A stretch of 53,851 nt of DNA from Komagataeibacter melomenusus (GCF_013155395.1 NZ_JABJWC010000021.1:1-53851); one strand, 5' to 3'. Counted from the stretch's first letter, positions 1 to 10,781 are shown. Notes: a model not told the origin generated them from the sequence alone. Numbers and translations: made by a program.

Positions 1-33
1 GGCCAGCCCGTGCTGGTTCCAGTTCGCGGGCAC
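1..33 (-). repeat. 33-bp inverted copy of an rlpA segment at the window edge
   Basis: The reverse complement of 1-33 is identical to 964-996 inside the rlpA-like gene. Both copies are read in the same frame and encode VPANWNQHGLA. In the rlpA copy this runs directly into the conserved ASWYG motif, so it is native there. In accB it replaces the expected Ala/Pro-rich linker. Similarity continues a little further (TGGCGCAT next to the repeat in both) with a 3-base gap. A fold-back or chimeric contig end is the simplest explanation; a real duplication is possible. Confidence 0.8.
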
Positions 34-174
34 GGCATGCGCCACGGGGGCGGCGGCGCGCACCACGCGGATGCGGTTGTCCTTTTCCGCGATCTCGATT
101 TCGGTCAGGCCGGTATCGGTGAGAATTTCAGCCAATGCCCGTATGGCATCCGCATCCACGAGCAGTCGGCTCAT
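1..174 (-). CDS. accB: Biotin carboxyl carrier protein of acetyl-CoA carboxylase, N-terminal part
   Basis: Only the first 58 residues are visible, running off the left edge. The N-terminus (MSRLLVDADAIRALAEIL, then a TEIEIAEKDNRIRV stretch) is typical of AccB, the subunit whose C-terminal lysine carries biotin and shuttles carboxyl groups in the first step of fatty acid synthesis. Its ATG overlaps the aroQ stop as ATGA, and aroQ-accB-accC is a common alphaproteobacterial order. The biotinyl domain lies outside the window. The last 11 codons toward the edge duplicate rlpA sequence and may not be genuine accB. Confidence 0.85.
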   Translation of the reverse strand, partial: MSRLLVDADAIRALAEILTDTGLTEIEIAEKDNRIRVVRAAAPVAHAVPANWNQHGLA

Positions 175-626
175 TGATCGTCCTCGTCCAGAATCATGTC
201 TGTCATGGCCTGAAGCGCCAGGGCATACCCCCGTACGCCCAGCCCGCATATGACGCCAATGGCGGCGCGGGAGACGTAGGAGTGATGACGGAAGGCTTCA
301 CGGCGGTGAATGTTGGAGATGTGCACCTCGATCACCGGCAGATCAACGGCCAGCAGCGCGTCGAGTATGGCAACCGAGGTGTGGGAATAGGCCGCCGGGT
401 TGATGATGATGCCGCGTGCGCGGCCCCGGCATTCCTGTATCCATGAAACGAGTTCCCCCTCGCCATTGGTCTGGCGGAAGTCGATGGCGACGTCGAGCCG
501 TTCGGCCGCCTGGACACAGACCTGTTCCACGTCGTCAAGCGTGGCACGGCCATAGACTTCGGGCTGCCGCAGTCCGAGCATGTTCAGGTTTGGGCCGTTC
601 AGCACGGCAATGAGAGGGCGCTCCAT
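171..626 (-). CDS. aroQ: 3-dehydroquinate dehydratase, type II
   Basis: This cytosolic enzyme converts 3-dehydroquinate to 3-dehydroshikimate in the shikimate pathway. The protein from the ATG at 626 is 151 residues, the usual length for the type II dodecameric family. Visible motifs are NGPNLNMLGLRQPEVYG (catalytic Tyr in the flexible loop), the QTNGEGELV segment, the NPAAYSHTS loop and VEVH-like VIEVHISN with the active-site His. A longer reading starts upstream at 680, but the family N-terminus begins at the ATG chosen here. It overlaps accB by four bases, implying translational coupling. Confidence 0.93.
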   Translation of the reverse strand: MERPLIAVLNGPNLNMLGLRQPEVYGRATLDDVEQVCVQAAERLDVAIDFRQTNGEGELVSWIQECRGRARGIIINPAAYSHTSVAILDALLAVDLPVIEVHISNIHRREAFRHHSYVSRAAIGVICGLGVRGYALALQAMTDMILDEDDQ

Positions 627-759
627 GATGCACGCGCCTAGCACGCCCGCCGTCCGGTTCCAAGTCCGATCATGCGTCATGCCCTTCTTGCGTGGCCGCC
701 TGCGCCCGGCCTGCAGGCTGAATTATGCCCTGCGGGTCCAATTATGGTATGGTGGCGCC

Positions 760-1302
760 ATGACAGCAAAAACCGATCACCAGCGCGCGGGCGGCGCACG
801 GGGCAGCAATACGGCGCGCTACGGGGCATCCGTGGCGGTGGCGTGCCTGATGCTGGCCACGTCGGGCGTGCTGGGCGCGGCGCACGCGGCGGCCCGGCAT
901 GTGGCGGCACCCACCCGGCATGGCGCGCGCGCCAGCGTCAGGCGGCCGCCCGCCATGGCGCATGTGCCCGCGAACTGGAACCAGCACGGGCTGGCCAGCT
1001 GGTATGGCACGGACCGGCAGAGCGGGCATGCCACCGCCTCGGGCGAGCGGTTCGACCCCGATGCGCTGACCGCAGCCCACGCCCAGTTGCCGCTGGGCAC
1101 GCGGGTGCGGGTGCATGCCGTCAATACCGGGCGCTCGGTCGTGGTGCGGGTCAATGACAGGGGGCCGTATCGTGGGCACCGCATCATCGACCTCTCGCCC
1201 GAGGCCGCGCGGCAGCTTGGCATCATGGGGCGTGGCGTCTCGACGGTAGAGATAGAACCCGCGCGTGAGGCCGATGAGGAAGTGGCCAGCGCCACGCGCT
1301 AG
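760..1302 (+). CDS. rlpA: RlpA-like septal/peptidoglycan protein with double-psi beta-barrel
   Basis: The protein has 180 residues. It has a basic N-terminus, a hydrophobic stretch at about residues 23-43 ending in AAHAAA (signal peptide), and a low-complexity His/Arg/Ala linker. The RlpA double-psi beta-barrel then begins at GLASWYG and continues through SGERFDPDALTAAHAQLPLG, VRVNDRGPY and IDLSPEAARQLG. Family members bind or cleave denuded glycan strands at the septum. There is no C-terminal SPOR domain, and the ending is short. The start is the ATG at 760, which places the signal peptide correctly. The segment 964-996 is duplicated in inverted form at the window start. Confidence 0.85.
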   Translation: MTAKTDHQRAGGARGSNTARYGASVAVACLMLATSGVLGAAHAAARHVAAPTRHGARASVRRPPAMAHVPANWNQHGLASWYGTDRQSGHATASGERFDPDALTAAHAQLPLGTRVRVHAVNTGRSVVVRVNDRGPYRGHRIIDLSPEAARQLGIMGRGVSTVEIEPAREADEEVASATR

Positions 1303-1328
1303 GCGCGGCGGCGGACCTGCACGGCCTT

Positions 1329-2270
1329 TCAGAGGCGCTGGTGCTTGGTCCAGCCTTCCATGGTCTTGTCGGGCGAGCAGCGCAGGTTCATCTCGATCTC
1401 GAGTCCCGCATTCAGCTCCGCGCCGAGCAGCACGACATAGGCCGAGACATAGAACCACATCATGATGGCGATGAACGCGCCCAGCGGCCCGTACGTGGCG
1501 CTGTAGCCCGCAATGTGGCTGACATAATAGGAGAACCCCGCCGAGGAGAGCAGCCACAGCAGCGTGGCCCCGATCGAGCCGGGCAGGATGCACCGCCAGT
1601 AGGTATGGGGCCGGTTGGGGCCGAAGCGGTACAGCACCGAGCACAGCGACAGCACGAACAGAAGCATGAGCATGGGCCCGCCCATGCGCACCAGCAGTTC
1701 GACCGAGCCGGGCGGGGGGGCGAGTTCGAGCTTCTGCGGCAGGTAGTCGAGCAGGAACGGCAGCCCCACCATGAGGGCCAGCGTCAGGATGCCGCCGCAG
1801 ATCGAGCAGAAGGTCAGCGCCATGCCCATGGCCTGAAAGCGCAGGAAGCTGCGTGTCTCGGGTGTGTTGTAGGCCACGTTCATCGCCAGGATGAGCGAGC
1901 GCGTGGCCGCCGAGGCCGACCATGTGGCGATGGTGGTGGATATGATCAGGTTCAGCGTGAGCGATGAGTGCGATTCGGCCACGAGCAGGTGGATGCGCGC
2001 GCCGATCATGTCATAGGCCGAAGGCGGCAGCACGTTGCGCAGCACCACCAGCTGGGGTTCCACCGTCTGCGGGTCGAACAGGAGGCCATAGAGCGAGATG
2101 AGCGTGCTCATGGCCGGAAACAGCGACAGCGTGGCGTAGAACGCACAGCCTGCCGCAGCCAGCGTGATCTGGTCGGATACGATGTTGCGGGCAACCTGGC
2201 GCAGCACTTTCCTGACCTGCTGCATTGAAAAATGCGGCAGGTGATGTGCGGGCGGGGGCATGTCCGTCAT
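1329..2270 (-). CDS. YihY/BrkB family inner membrane protein
   Basis: This polytopic membrane protein of about 313 residues resembles the YihY/BrkB (formerly RNase BN-labelled) family. Family signatures include LAAAGCAFYATLSLFPAMS near the N-terminus, WSASAATRSLILAMNVAYN in the middle, and LGAFIAIMMWFYVSAYVVLLG with GAELNAGLE near the C-terminus. About six hydrophobic segments are visible. Its function is not established; the old ribonuclease label is considered wrong. The start is uncertain: ATG at 2270 is used here, and an in-frame TTG lies at 2300. It is convergent with rlpA and divergent from the decarboxylase. Confidence 0.85.
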   Translation of the reverse strand: MTDMPPPAHHLPHFSMQQVRKVLRQVARNIVSDQITLAAAGCAFYATLSLFPAMSTLISLYGLLFDPQTVEPQLVVLRNVLPPSAYDMIGARIHLLVAESHSSLTLNLIISTTIATWSASAATRSLILAMNVAYNTPETRSFLRFQAMGMALTFCSICGGILTLALMVGLPFLLDYLPQKLELAPPPGSVELLVRMGGPMLMLLFVLSLCSVLYRFGPNRPHTYWRCILPGSIGATLLWLLSSAGFSYYVSHIAGYSATYGPLGAFIAIMMWFYVSAYVVLLGAELNAGLEIEMNLRCSPDKTMEGWTKHQRL

Positions 2271-2418
2271 ATCGATTTCAGTAGATGAGGAACCAATCAA
2301 GGCGGGCTTCTTGTCCTGTTATGCGGTGGCACGCCGGGCGCGGAGGGGGCTGCCTGTGTGGATTGTGCCACGATCATGTGATCCTAAAGGAAAAATTCGG
2401 ATCGCAAGGATTTTTCTA

Positions 2419-2447
2419 TTGCGTCAGGCGCGTATTGTGCGCATATG
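2419..2447 (+). promoter_or_regulatory. Candidate sigma-70 promoter for the decarboxylase leader
   Basis: TTGCGT (2419-2424) and CATATG (2442-2447) are separated by 17 bases. Initiation near 2454 would give an untranslated leader of about 190 bases. The -10 match is modest, so this is a by-eye candidate only. Confidence 0.3.
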
Positions 2448-2453
2448 CGCTCC

Positions 2454-2646
2454 CTACGCAACAACGCACGTGCCACTGGCCCTCTGAGGTTACGCAACGA
2501 CGTCAAGCGTTCTGGCAATCGGGCCGCCACATGGTGGGGGTCCTTATTGGTCGCTGGTCCGTTAGACCGTTTCGCAACATCTGTCCGTTTGTGCAATTCC
2601 AGAATTGTGTTCATCCGGGCGGCAGTACAGAAGGGATTTGGGTGCG
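2454..2646 (+). promoter_or_regulatory. Structured 5' leader of the decarboxylase, possible speF-type RNA
   Basis: The gap 2301-2646 holds no supported gene. Its downstream part shows several short hairpins: CCAC-ATG-GTGG near 2527-2537, GGTC-CGTTA-GACC at 2556-2568, and CAATTC-CA-GAATTG at 2594-2607, just before the SD region. Alphaproteobacterial ornithine decarboxylase genes are known to carry a conserved leader, the speF motif. Position and target gene fit that class, but I cannot align to the family model, so the assignment is inference. Confidence 0.4.
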
Positions 2647-3777
2647 ATGACTCCCAAAATCGCTCGTTATCTGGCTGAGCAGGCTCCTGCCACGCCATGC
2701 CTTATCGTTGATGTCGACCGGGTGGAAGAACGCTACCGCGCCCTGCGCGAGGCGCTGCCCCTGGCCCGGATCTACTACGCCGTAAAGGCCAATCCCGCCC
2801 GTGAGATCCTGACCCGCCTCGTGGGTCTCGGCTCGGCCTTCGATGCGGCGTCGTGGGAAGAGATTTCCATGTGCCTCGAGGCAGGCGCGCGCCCGGCCGA
2901 TGTCTCGTTCGGCAACACGGTCAAGAAAGCATCGAACATCGCCCGCGCCTTTGCCGCTGGTGTTGACATGTTCGCCTTTGACTGCGCGGAAGAGCTGGAA
3001 AAGCTGGCCCGCCACGCACCCGGTGCGCGCGTTTACTGCCGCCTGATCGTGGAGAACGAGGGCGCTGACTGGCCGCTGTCGCGCAAGTTCGGCACCACGC
3101 TCGACAATGCCCGCGACCTGATGCTGCGCGCGCGTGACCTTGGCCTCGACCCCTATGGCCTGTCCTTTCACGTAGGCAGCCAGCAGACCGAGACCGGCGC
3201 ATACGAGGCGGCGATCGCCCGCGTGGGCATGCTGTTTACCGACCTCAAGGCTGCGGGGCTTGACCTGCGCATGGTCAATCTCGGCGGCGGGTTCCCCATC
3301 CGCTACCGTGATGACGTGCCGGGCATCGACCGCTTTGCCGTGGCCATCAGCCACGCCATGACCGAGCATTTCGGCAATGACCTGCCGGAAATGATCATCG
3401 AGCCGGGCCGCTTCATGGTAGGCGATGCGGGTGTCGTGTCATCGGAAGTGGTGCTGGTCAGCCGCCGTGGCATGAATGATGGCGTGCGCTGGGTCTATCT
3501 GGATATCGGGCGCTTTGGCGGCCTGGCCGAGACCGAGGGCGAGGCCATCCGCTACGGCATCCGCACCCCGCATGATGGCACGGCAACCGGCCCGGTCGCC
3601 ATTGCCGGCCCGACCTGCGACGGGGCGGACATCATGTATGAAAAGACCCCCTACGCCCTGCCGCTGGGGCTGGAATCGGGCGACCGGATCGAACTGCTCT
3701 CCACCGGGGCATATGTCTCGACCTACTGCTCGACCGGGTTCAATGGCCTCAGGCCCATTGAGGAACACTATATCTGA
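2647..3777 (+). CDS. Ornithine/lysine-type PLP decarboxylase (alanine racemase fold)
   Basis: This is a 376-residue group IV (eukaryotic-type) PLP decarboxylase, most likely ornithine decarboxylase making putrescine, possibly also acting on lysine. Visible residues are the PLP lysine K47 in YYAVKANP, the HVGSQQ segment, the glycine-rich phosphate loop NLGGGFP, EPGRFMV, and catalytic C324 in GPTCDGAD. The CDGAD form matches ornithine decarboxylases and argues against diaminopimelate decarboxylase. The start is ATG 2647, with AGAAGGGAT upstream; a longer in-frame reading from 2605 lacks family similarity. A long leader suggests regulation by polyamines or precursors. Confidence 0.88.
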   Translation: MTPKIARYLAEQAPATPCLIVDVDRVEERYRALREALPLARIYYAVKANPAREILTRLVGLGSAFDAASWEEISMCLEAGARPADVSFGNTVKKASNIARAFAAGVDMFAFDCAEELEKLARHAPGARVYCRLIVENEGADWPLSRKFGTTLDNARDLMLRARDLGLDPYGLSFHVGSQQTETGAYEAAIARVGMLFTDLKAAGLDLRMVNLGGGFPIRYRDDVPGIDRFAVAISHAMTEHFGNDLPEMIIEPGRFMVGDAGVVSSEVVLVSRRGMNDGVRWVYLDIGRFGGLAETEGEAIRYGIRTPHDGTATGPVAIAGPTCDGADIMYEKTPYALPLGLESGDRIELLSTGAYVSTYCSTGFNGLRPIEEHYI

Positions 3778-3811
3778 TCGCGTTCAGCACCATCTGAACA
3801 TGTCTGGATAA

Positions 3812-3843
3812 CAGGGCGGCGGGACGAAAGTCTTGCCGCCCTG
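3812..3843 (+). terminator. Stem-loop downstream of the decarboxylase, weak terminator
   Basis: CAGGGCGGC (3812-3820) pairs with GCCGCCCTG (3835-3843). No T-run follows, so it may be a 3'-end stabiliser or a factor-dependent termination site rather than an intrinsic terminator. Confidence 0.4.
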
Positions 3844-3894
3844 CGTGTATCGGGGGGATACACAGGGCAGTTCCATCCATGCCGGAGGTGTTCC

Positions 3895-4296
3895 TTGCCC
3901 GTGTCCCGTGTTTCAACGCTGCGTTTGCTGGGCGTGTCCCTTCTCGGGTGCGTCGTGGCGGCGCGGGCGTTTGCAGCCCCCGTGCTGGTTCATGCCACGC
4001 CATCGGCAGGGCAGCATGTGCCTGCGGGCAATGTGGCAATCAAGCTGGGCTATAACAGCGTGATCGATCCCTTCCGCGCGCGCCTGCTCCTGCTTGGCCC
4101 GAGCGGCGTGCCGCAACTGCTTGCGGCCTCGCCCAGTGATGATGAGCAGCAGGGCCTGGCCACCACCGTGGCGCTGACACCGGGGCATTACGTGCTGCAC
4201 TGGCGCATGCGCGCGCCAGGCGGCTCACCCACGGAAGGCAACGTGCCCTTTGATGTCGACCCCGCAGGCACGCCTGCGCCTGCGGGCGGAAAATAG
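3895..4296 (+). CDS. CopC-like periplasmic protein (CopC/YobA domain)
   Basis: This is a small exported protein of 133 residues. A signal peptide spans about 1-28 (LLGVSLLGCVVAARAFAAP). A single immunoglobulin-like domain follows with the CopC family opening HATPSAGQHVPAG, which places a His as the first residue after processing as in CopC copper chaperones. GHYVLHWRM near the C-terminus corresponds to the family's conserved YxVxW strand. Met/His-rich copper loops are not obvious, so copper binding is uncertain. The start is TTG 3895, preceded by GGAGGTG at a good distance; GTG 3901 is an alternative. No copD neighbour is present. Confidence 0.72.
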   Translation: MPVSRVSTLRLLGVSLLGCVVAARAFAAPVLVHATPSAGQHVPAGNVAIKLGYNSVIDPFRARLLLLGPSGVPQLLAASPSDDEQQGLATTVALTPGHYVLHWRMRAPGGSPTEGNVPFDVDPAGTPAPAGGK

Positions 4297-4309
4297 CCGC
4301 CCTGTTCCC

Positions 4310-4990
4310 TTATTCCACTGCCGCCCGCAGCCCGGCACCCGCGGCAAGCGGGCACAGCGGCAGGGCCGCGGCCAGGAACGCGCCGAGCAGTTCAAGGTCC
4401 GGCCCCCATGACAGGCCGGTCTGCGCCGCATCGAGCGCTGCCGCGCCAAAGATCAGCGCGGGCGTGGTCAGCGGCAGTACCAGCAGCGGCAGCAGCACGC
4501 CGCCGCGTCGCGCGCCGAGCACGACCGATGCCGCCATGCCGCCAATAAGCGAGAGGATGAGCGTGCCGAGCAGCAGCCCGGTCAGCAGCACCACCATACT
4601 GCTCGTGGGCATGCCGAGCATGATGGCCAGCGGGCCGGCTGCCAGCAGCAGCGGCAGGCCGGTGGTCAGCCAGTGGGCCATCATCTTGGCCAGCGCGATG
4701 AGCGAGGGCGGCAGGCCGGTCATGAGCAACTGGTCGAGCGAGCCATCTTCCAGCTCCGAGCCGAACAGCCGGTCAAGCGGCAGGAGGGCGGCGAGCAGCG
4801 CGCACACCCACACGATTCCCGGTGCCATGCGCCGCAGCAGCTCGGGCGAAGGGCCAAGGGCCAGCGGAAACAGCGCGCCCGCGAGGATGAAGAACAGCAC
4901 CGCCCCCAGCGTGTCGGCCCCGTGGCGTAGCGCCAGCCGCAGGTCGCGTTCGAGGATGGCGGTGATGAGGGCGGGAATCCGGAGTGTCAC
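4310..4990 (-). CDS. ccmB: Heme exporter protein B, cytochrome c maturation
   Basis: CcmB is the membrane subunit of the CcmAB(CDE) complex that releases holo-CcmE during cytochrome c biogenesis. The 226-residue protein opens with ERDLRLALRHG, the usual cytosolic start, and has about six hydrophobic segments. LFGSELEDGSLDQLL is the characteristic loop between the first membrane segments. It starts at GTG 4990, overlapping the ccmA stop as GTGA, so the two are translationally coupled. No ccmC or later ccm genes follow; the next gene downstream is on the other strand, so the rest of the pathway must be encoded elsewhere. Confidence 0.92.
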   Translation of the reverse strand: MTLRIPALITAILERDLRLALRHGADTLGAVLFFILAGALFPLALGPSPELLRRMAPGIVWVCALLAALLPLDRLFGSELEDGSLDQLLMTGLPPSLIALAKMMAHWLTTGLPLLLAAGPLAIMLGMPTSSMVVLLTGLLLGTLILSLIGGMAASVVLGARRGGVLLPLLVLPLTTPALIFGAAALDAAQTGLSWGPDLELLGAFLAAALPLCPLAAGAGLRAAVE

Positions 4991-5715
4991 AGCAGGTCGT
5001 CCTCGGGGAAATCCTCCAGCGGCTGGGGGATGTCGGATTCGTTCAGCCCCGGCAGCGCATGCGTGCGGGCATCGGGCAGGGGCAGGGGAACATGGGTGGT
5101 TGCAATCACAATTCCGCCAGCCTGCCGGTGGGCGGCGAACAGGGTGCCCAGCAGGCCCATGGTGTTGATGTCCAGCCCCAGGCTCGGCTCATCGAGCAGC
5201 CAGAGCGGGGCCTGCGCCAGCAGCACGCGCGCCAGCGCCGCGCGCCGTTTCTGCCCCGCCGAGAGCATGCGCGCGGGCAGGTCGGCCAGGCCGGAAATGT
5301 TGAGTGATTCCATGCACAAGTCAGGATTTCCGCCGCTTGCGCGCGCGGCCAGCGTCAGGTTCTCGCGCAATGTCAGCCCCAGCTTGAGCGCATCCTGGTG
5401 GCCCAGATAGGCCACCCGCCCCGCATGCTGGGTGCGATCGGCCAGCGCATCCACGCCAGACCACAGCACATGGCCGCCTTCCGGTTTGTGCAATCCCGCC
5501 AGAACGCGCAGCAGGGTGGACTTGCCAGCCCCGTTCGGGCCGGTCAGGAGCAGGGCGTCACCAGCCCCGAGCGTAAAGCCGACACGGTCCAGAACCAGCC
5601 GTTCACCGCGGAAAACCGAGATGTTTTCCACTTCCAGCAGGGGGCGGCCGGGGGGGGTAAAGGCAGGAATGACGGAAATCCTCCGGGCAATGGGTCGATG
5701 GTGGGGGCAGGGCAA
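4987..5715 (-). CDS. ccmA: Heme exporter ATP-binding protein, cytochrome c maturation
   Basis: CcmA is the ABC ATPase that works with CcmB. Motifs, numbered from the TTG at 5715, are Walker [10 protein letters not shown] (59-67), the signature LSAGQKRR (151-158), and Walker [13 protein letters not shown] (171-182). A switch His lies in ATTHVPL. The start is uncertain. The in-frame options are TTG at 5715 and an unusual ATT at 5670 that sits eight bases after a strong GGAGGA SD; the latter gives a more usual CcmA N-terminus. There is no in-frame ATG in this region. It is divergent from acnA. Confidence 0.92.
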   Translation of the reverse strand: MPCPHHRPIARRISVIPAFTPPGRPLLEVENISVFRGERLVLDRVGFTLGAGDALLLTGPNGAGKSTLLRVLAGLHKPEGGHVLWSGVDALADRTQHAGRVAYLGHQDALKLGLTLRENLTLAARASGGNPDLCMESLNISGLADLPARMLSAGQKRRAALARVLLAQAPLWLLDEPSLGLDINTMGLLGTLFAAHRQAGGIVIATTHVPLPLPDARTHALPGLNESDIPQPLEDFPEDDLL

Positions 5716-5754
5716 AAAAATGCCTGCTCCCGGTTTCTTGTTACCGGCTCCAGC

Positions 5755-5782
5755 TTGTGTCGCAACCGCGTCCGGGTATGTT
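5755..5782 (+). promoter_or_regulatory. Candidate promoter for acnA
   Basis: TTGTGT (5755-5760) and TATGTT (5777-5782) are 16 bases apart in the gap between the divergent ccmA and acnA genes, about 130 bases before the acnA start. This is a by-eye match. Confidence 0.35.
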
Positions 5783-5913
5783 CTACCACCGTTGGGAGAT
5801 CAAGCAGGTTGTCCCCGACAAGGTCACAAACCCCGCGCCAGGAAAAAAGGCAGCGGAGGATACACGATCACACGGGACGATCCGTTGCTGATGCCTCGGA
5901 GGAAACAAAGCCA

Positions 5914-8607
<2,694 letters not shown>

Positions 8608-8653
8608 TAACAGGCAGCACCGTCCCCGCCTGCGCCGGGATGGAAAGATGAAG

Positions 8654-8688
8654 ACGGCGGCCCGTAGCATGCGGGCCGCCGTTTTTTT
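8654..8688 (+). terminator. Intrinsic terminator of acnA
   Basis: An 11-bp perfect stem ACGGCGGCCCG (8654-8664) / CGGGCCGCCGT (8672-8682) with a 7-base loop is followed by a run of T. Confidence 0.93.
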
Positions 8689-8832
8689 GTGGCCGTTCAT
8701 CTATGCGTGAGTGGTATAAGTTACCTCTGCGTTTGACACATATCGGCGGTGTTTTTTCTCTATATTGTGTATAAATGAGATGCCGTTTAAAGCCAGTATT
8801 GTGTAATAACATACCGGACATGATGGGGCCCC

Positions 8833-9729
8833 ATGGATCTGCTTTCTGCCTTGCACAGCTTTGTCCGTGTGGCTGCAACGGGATCATTTTCTGCCGTATC
8901 AAGGGAGACGGGGGCAAGCCAGCCCACCATTTCCCGCCATATTGCCCTGCTTGAGGCCCATTACGGCGCAACCCTGTTTGCCCGTACCACCCGCAGCCTG
9001 ATGATGACGGAAGACGGGCGCAGCCTCCTGCCGCATGCCTATGAAGTGCTGGAAATCCTTGAAACGGCGGAAACCGCGCTTGGCCGCAGGCGGGCTTCGG
9101 TATCGGGGCTGGTGCGGCTGGGCGTGACCACGGCGTTCGGGCTGTACCTGACCAGCCGGCTGAGCACCCTGCTGGAGGAACATCCCGACCTGTCGGTCGA
9201 ACTGGTCATGCGCGACGGGTTTGGTGATCTGGTGGAAGAGGGGCTGGACCTTGCCATCCGCATCGGCTCCATTGCCGAGGGCTCGCTGATCGCCCGCCGC
9301 CTGGGCTCGGTGCATCGCTGTGTCATCGCCTCAAGCGATTACCTGGCCCGCCGTGGCACGCCCGCCCACCCGCGCGACCTGCTCAACCATCCCTGCATTG
9401 CCTATAGCTATGGCGGCACGCGGCATGACTGGCAGTTCACCCGCAAGGGCGAGAGCGAGACCACCGTGGCCGCCAACGGGCCCTTCCGCGCCAATAGCAG
9501 CGAGGCCGTGCTGCAGGCCGTGCGGGCGGGGCTTGGCATTGGCATGCTGCCGACATTCCAGGTGGAGGAGGACATCGCGGCAGGCCGCCTTGTGCACCTG
9601 TTGCCGGAATGGACGATTCCCGAGTTGCCGTTCTATGCCGTGCATACCGGCCCGCGTACCCTGCCGCTGCGCACGCGCACGGTGCTCGATTTCCTGATCG
9701 AGATCTCGGACGTGCTGCGTCAGGGCTGA
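8833..9729 (+). CDS. LysR-family transcriptional regulator
   Basis: The 298-residue protein has the LysR layout. The N-terminal winged helix-turn-helix spans about 1-60 (FVRVAATGSFSAVSRETG, then QPTISRHIALLEAHYGATLF). A periplasmic-binding-protein-like effector domain follows, with VRLGVTTAFG, DLAIRIG and AGLGIGMLP. It looks closest to the CrgA-type subgroup. The target and effector are unknown, and no divergent partner gene is present. Upstream, TTGACA occurs at 8733-8738 in an AT-rich stretch with TATATT at 8761, but the 22-base spacing is too wide for a convincing promoter. The ATG follows GGGGCCCC without a clear SD. Confidence 0.9.
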   Translation: MDLLSALHSFVRVAATGSFSAVSRETGASQPTISRHIALLEAHYGATLFARTTRSLMMTEDGRSLLPHAYEVLEILETAETALGRRRASVSGLVRLGVTTAFGLYLTSRLSTLLEEHPDLSVELVMRDGFGDLVEEGLDLAIRIGSIAEGSLIARRLGSVHRCVIASSDYLARRGTPAHPRDLLNHPCIAYSYGGTRHDWQFTRKGESETTVAANGPFRANSSEAVLQAVRAGLGIGMLPTFQVEEDIAAGRLVHLLPEWTIPELPFYAVHTGPRTLPLRTRTVLDFLIEISDVLRQG

Positions 9730-9732
9730 TCA

Positions 9733-9811
9733 AAAGGCATACAAGGTTTCGGTGACGCTTTTTTCAAGACGCTCCAAGAGAATGCTGCCTTTTTGAAAGA
9801 AAGGCAGCGCC
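9733..9811 (+). repeat. Dispersed palindromic repeat, copy A (degenerate)
   Basis: This is a diverged member of the family seen better at 26063 and 53093. It retains TTTCGGTGACGCTTTTTTC (hairpin I region) and hairpin II, GCTGCCTTT (9784-9792) pairing with AAAGGCAGC (9800-9808). It lies between two convergent genes, lysR and the minus-strand gene ending at 9840. Confidence 0.7.
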
Positions 9812-9839
9812 CGGGCGCCTTCAGGGTTTCATGCCCTGT

Positions 9840-10781
9840 TCAGTCCAGCGGATTGGCTTCGCCGGGGCGCGGGGCTGCCGGATCAAGCGAGAGCCGGGCG
9901 CGCTGCTCCTCGCTCGAGGCCAGCATGTCGCTGTTGAAGCCATCATGCAGCACCGGCGCCCAGCCTGCCATCCATGTATTCATGCGTTTGACGAAGTCAT
10001 TGGCGGCCGGTTGCTGCGCCAGCGCCTCCTTGGTCCAGAAATCGGGTGAACGCAGGATCTTGGTCTCGTTGGCATTGACCGGGTTGAGATAGATGGTCAC
10101 CGTCTCGGCATTGAGGCTGTCATCGGCAGCAGGCGTGGTGTTGATCCAGTTTGCCCTGAGCAGGACAGGCGGCAGCACGATGCCTTCTTCTTTCAGCCGA
10201 CTGGCAATGACGTTCATGTGGCTGATGGAGGCCGGATCGACCAGGCGCGTAAGCCAGCATTCCGTTACGGGTGGATGGCTGGCGCCGATATGCGACATGT
10301 AGTTGCGGTCGTCATGGCATTCCATGTCCATTGCCGGGTTGGCGGCGGCCGATACGGGCTGCGTCGTGCCGCTGGCCACGATCAGGCCGGTCACGATATG
10401 GCCCTGCACCCGCACCAGAACGTTCTCCAGTACTTCGCCATGCGGGCCTTCAATCACGTTGATGATCGGGTGCCACACGCCGGCAGGCAGCGGCAGGATG
10501 CGCCCGGCAAACGGAATGGCCTTGGTCAGCCGGTCGGTCATGGGCATCATCGTCACGACCCCGTCCCCCGGGTTGCCGCCACCGGCCTGGTCAGCATCGG
10601 CGGGCGTGTCCTGCATGCCCAGACGGTGGTGGATGGCCGTGGCGATCTGCGCCATGCGGGGCAGCCTGCGTGTCAGGTACGCGGGCGGGAACACGAAGGT
10701 CAGCGCCACGAAGGGCACGATGAGGTACAGGCACAGCCGCCATAGCGGCGCACGATACCATAGGCGCGAAAAAGCGGACAT
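9840..10781 (-). CDS. Unrecognised membrane-anchored protein downstream of the AAA+ ATPase
   Basis: I do not recognise this 313-residue protein. It has a single N-terminal hydrophobic segment at about residues 14-33 (LCLYLIVPFVALTFVFPP) after a short basic start, consistent with an uncleaved anchor and a large periplasmic part. The two cysteines in the exported part (DMECHDD and TECWLTR) could form a disulfide. A Gly/Asp-rich linker lies near residue 65. It is the last gene of the minus-strand cluster, 66 bases after the AAA+ gene. A short hairpin CAGGG-N7-CCCTG (9822-9838) lies just past its stop. Confidence 0.75.
   Translation of the reverse strand: MSAFSRLWYRAPLWRLCLYLIVPFVALTFVFPPAYLTRRLPRMAQIATAIHHRLGMQDTPADADQAGGGNPGDGVVTMMPMTDRLTKAIPFAGRILPLPAGVWHPIINVIEGPHGEVLENVLVRVQGHIVTGLIVASGTTQPVSAAANPAMDMECHDDRNYMSHIGASHPPVTECWLTRLVDPASISHMNVIASRLKEEGIVLPPVLLRANWINTTPAADDSLNAETVTIYLNPVNANETKILRSPDFWTKEALAQQPAANDFVKRMNTWMAGWAPVLHDGFNSDMLASSEEQRARLSLDPAAPRPGEANPLD

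Noticed and set aside
8733-8775. lysR promoter TTGACA with TATATT
   Set aside because: The spacing is 22 bases, outside the usual range; another -10 could not be chosen with confidence.
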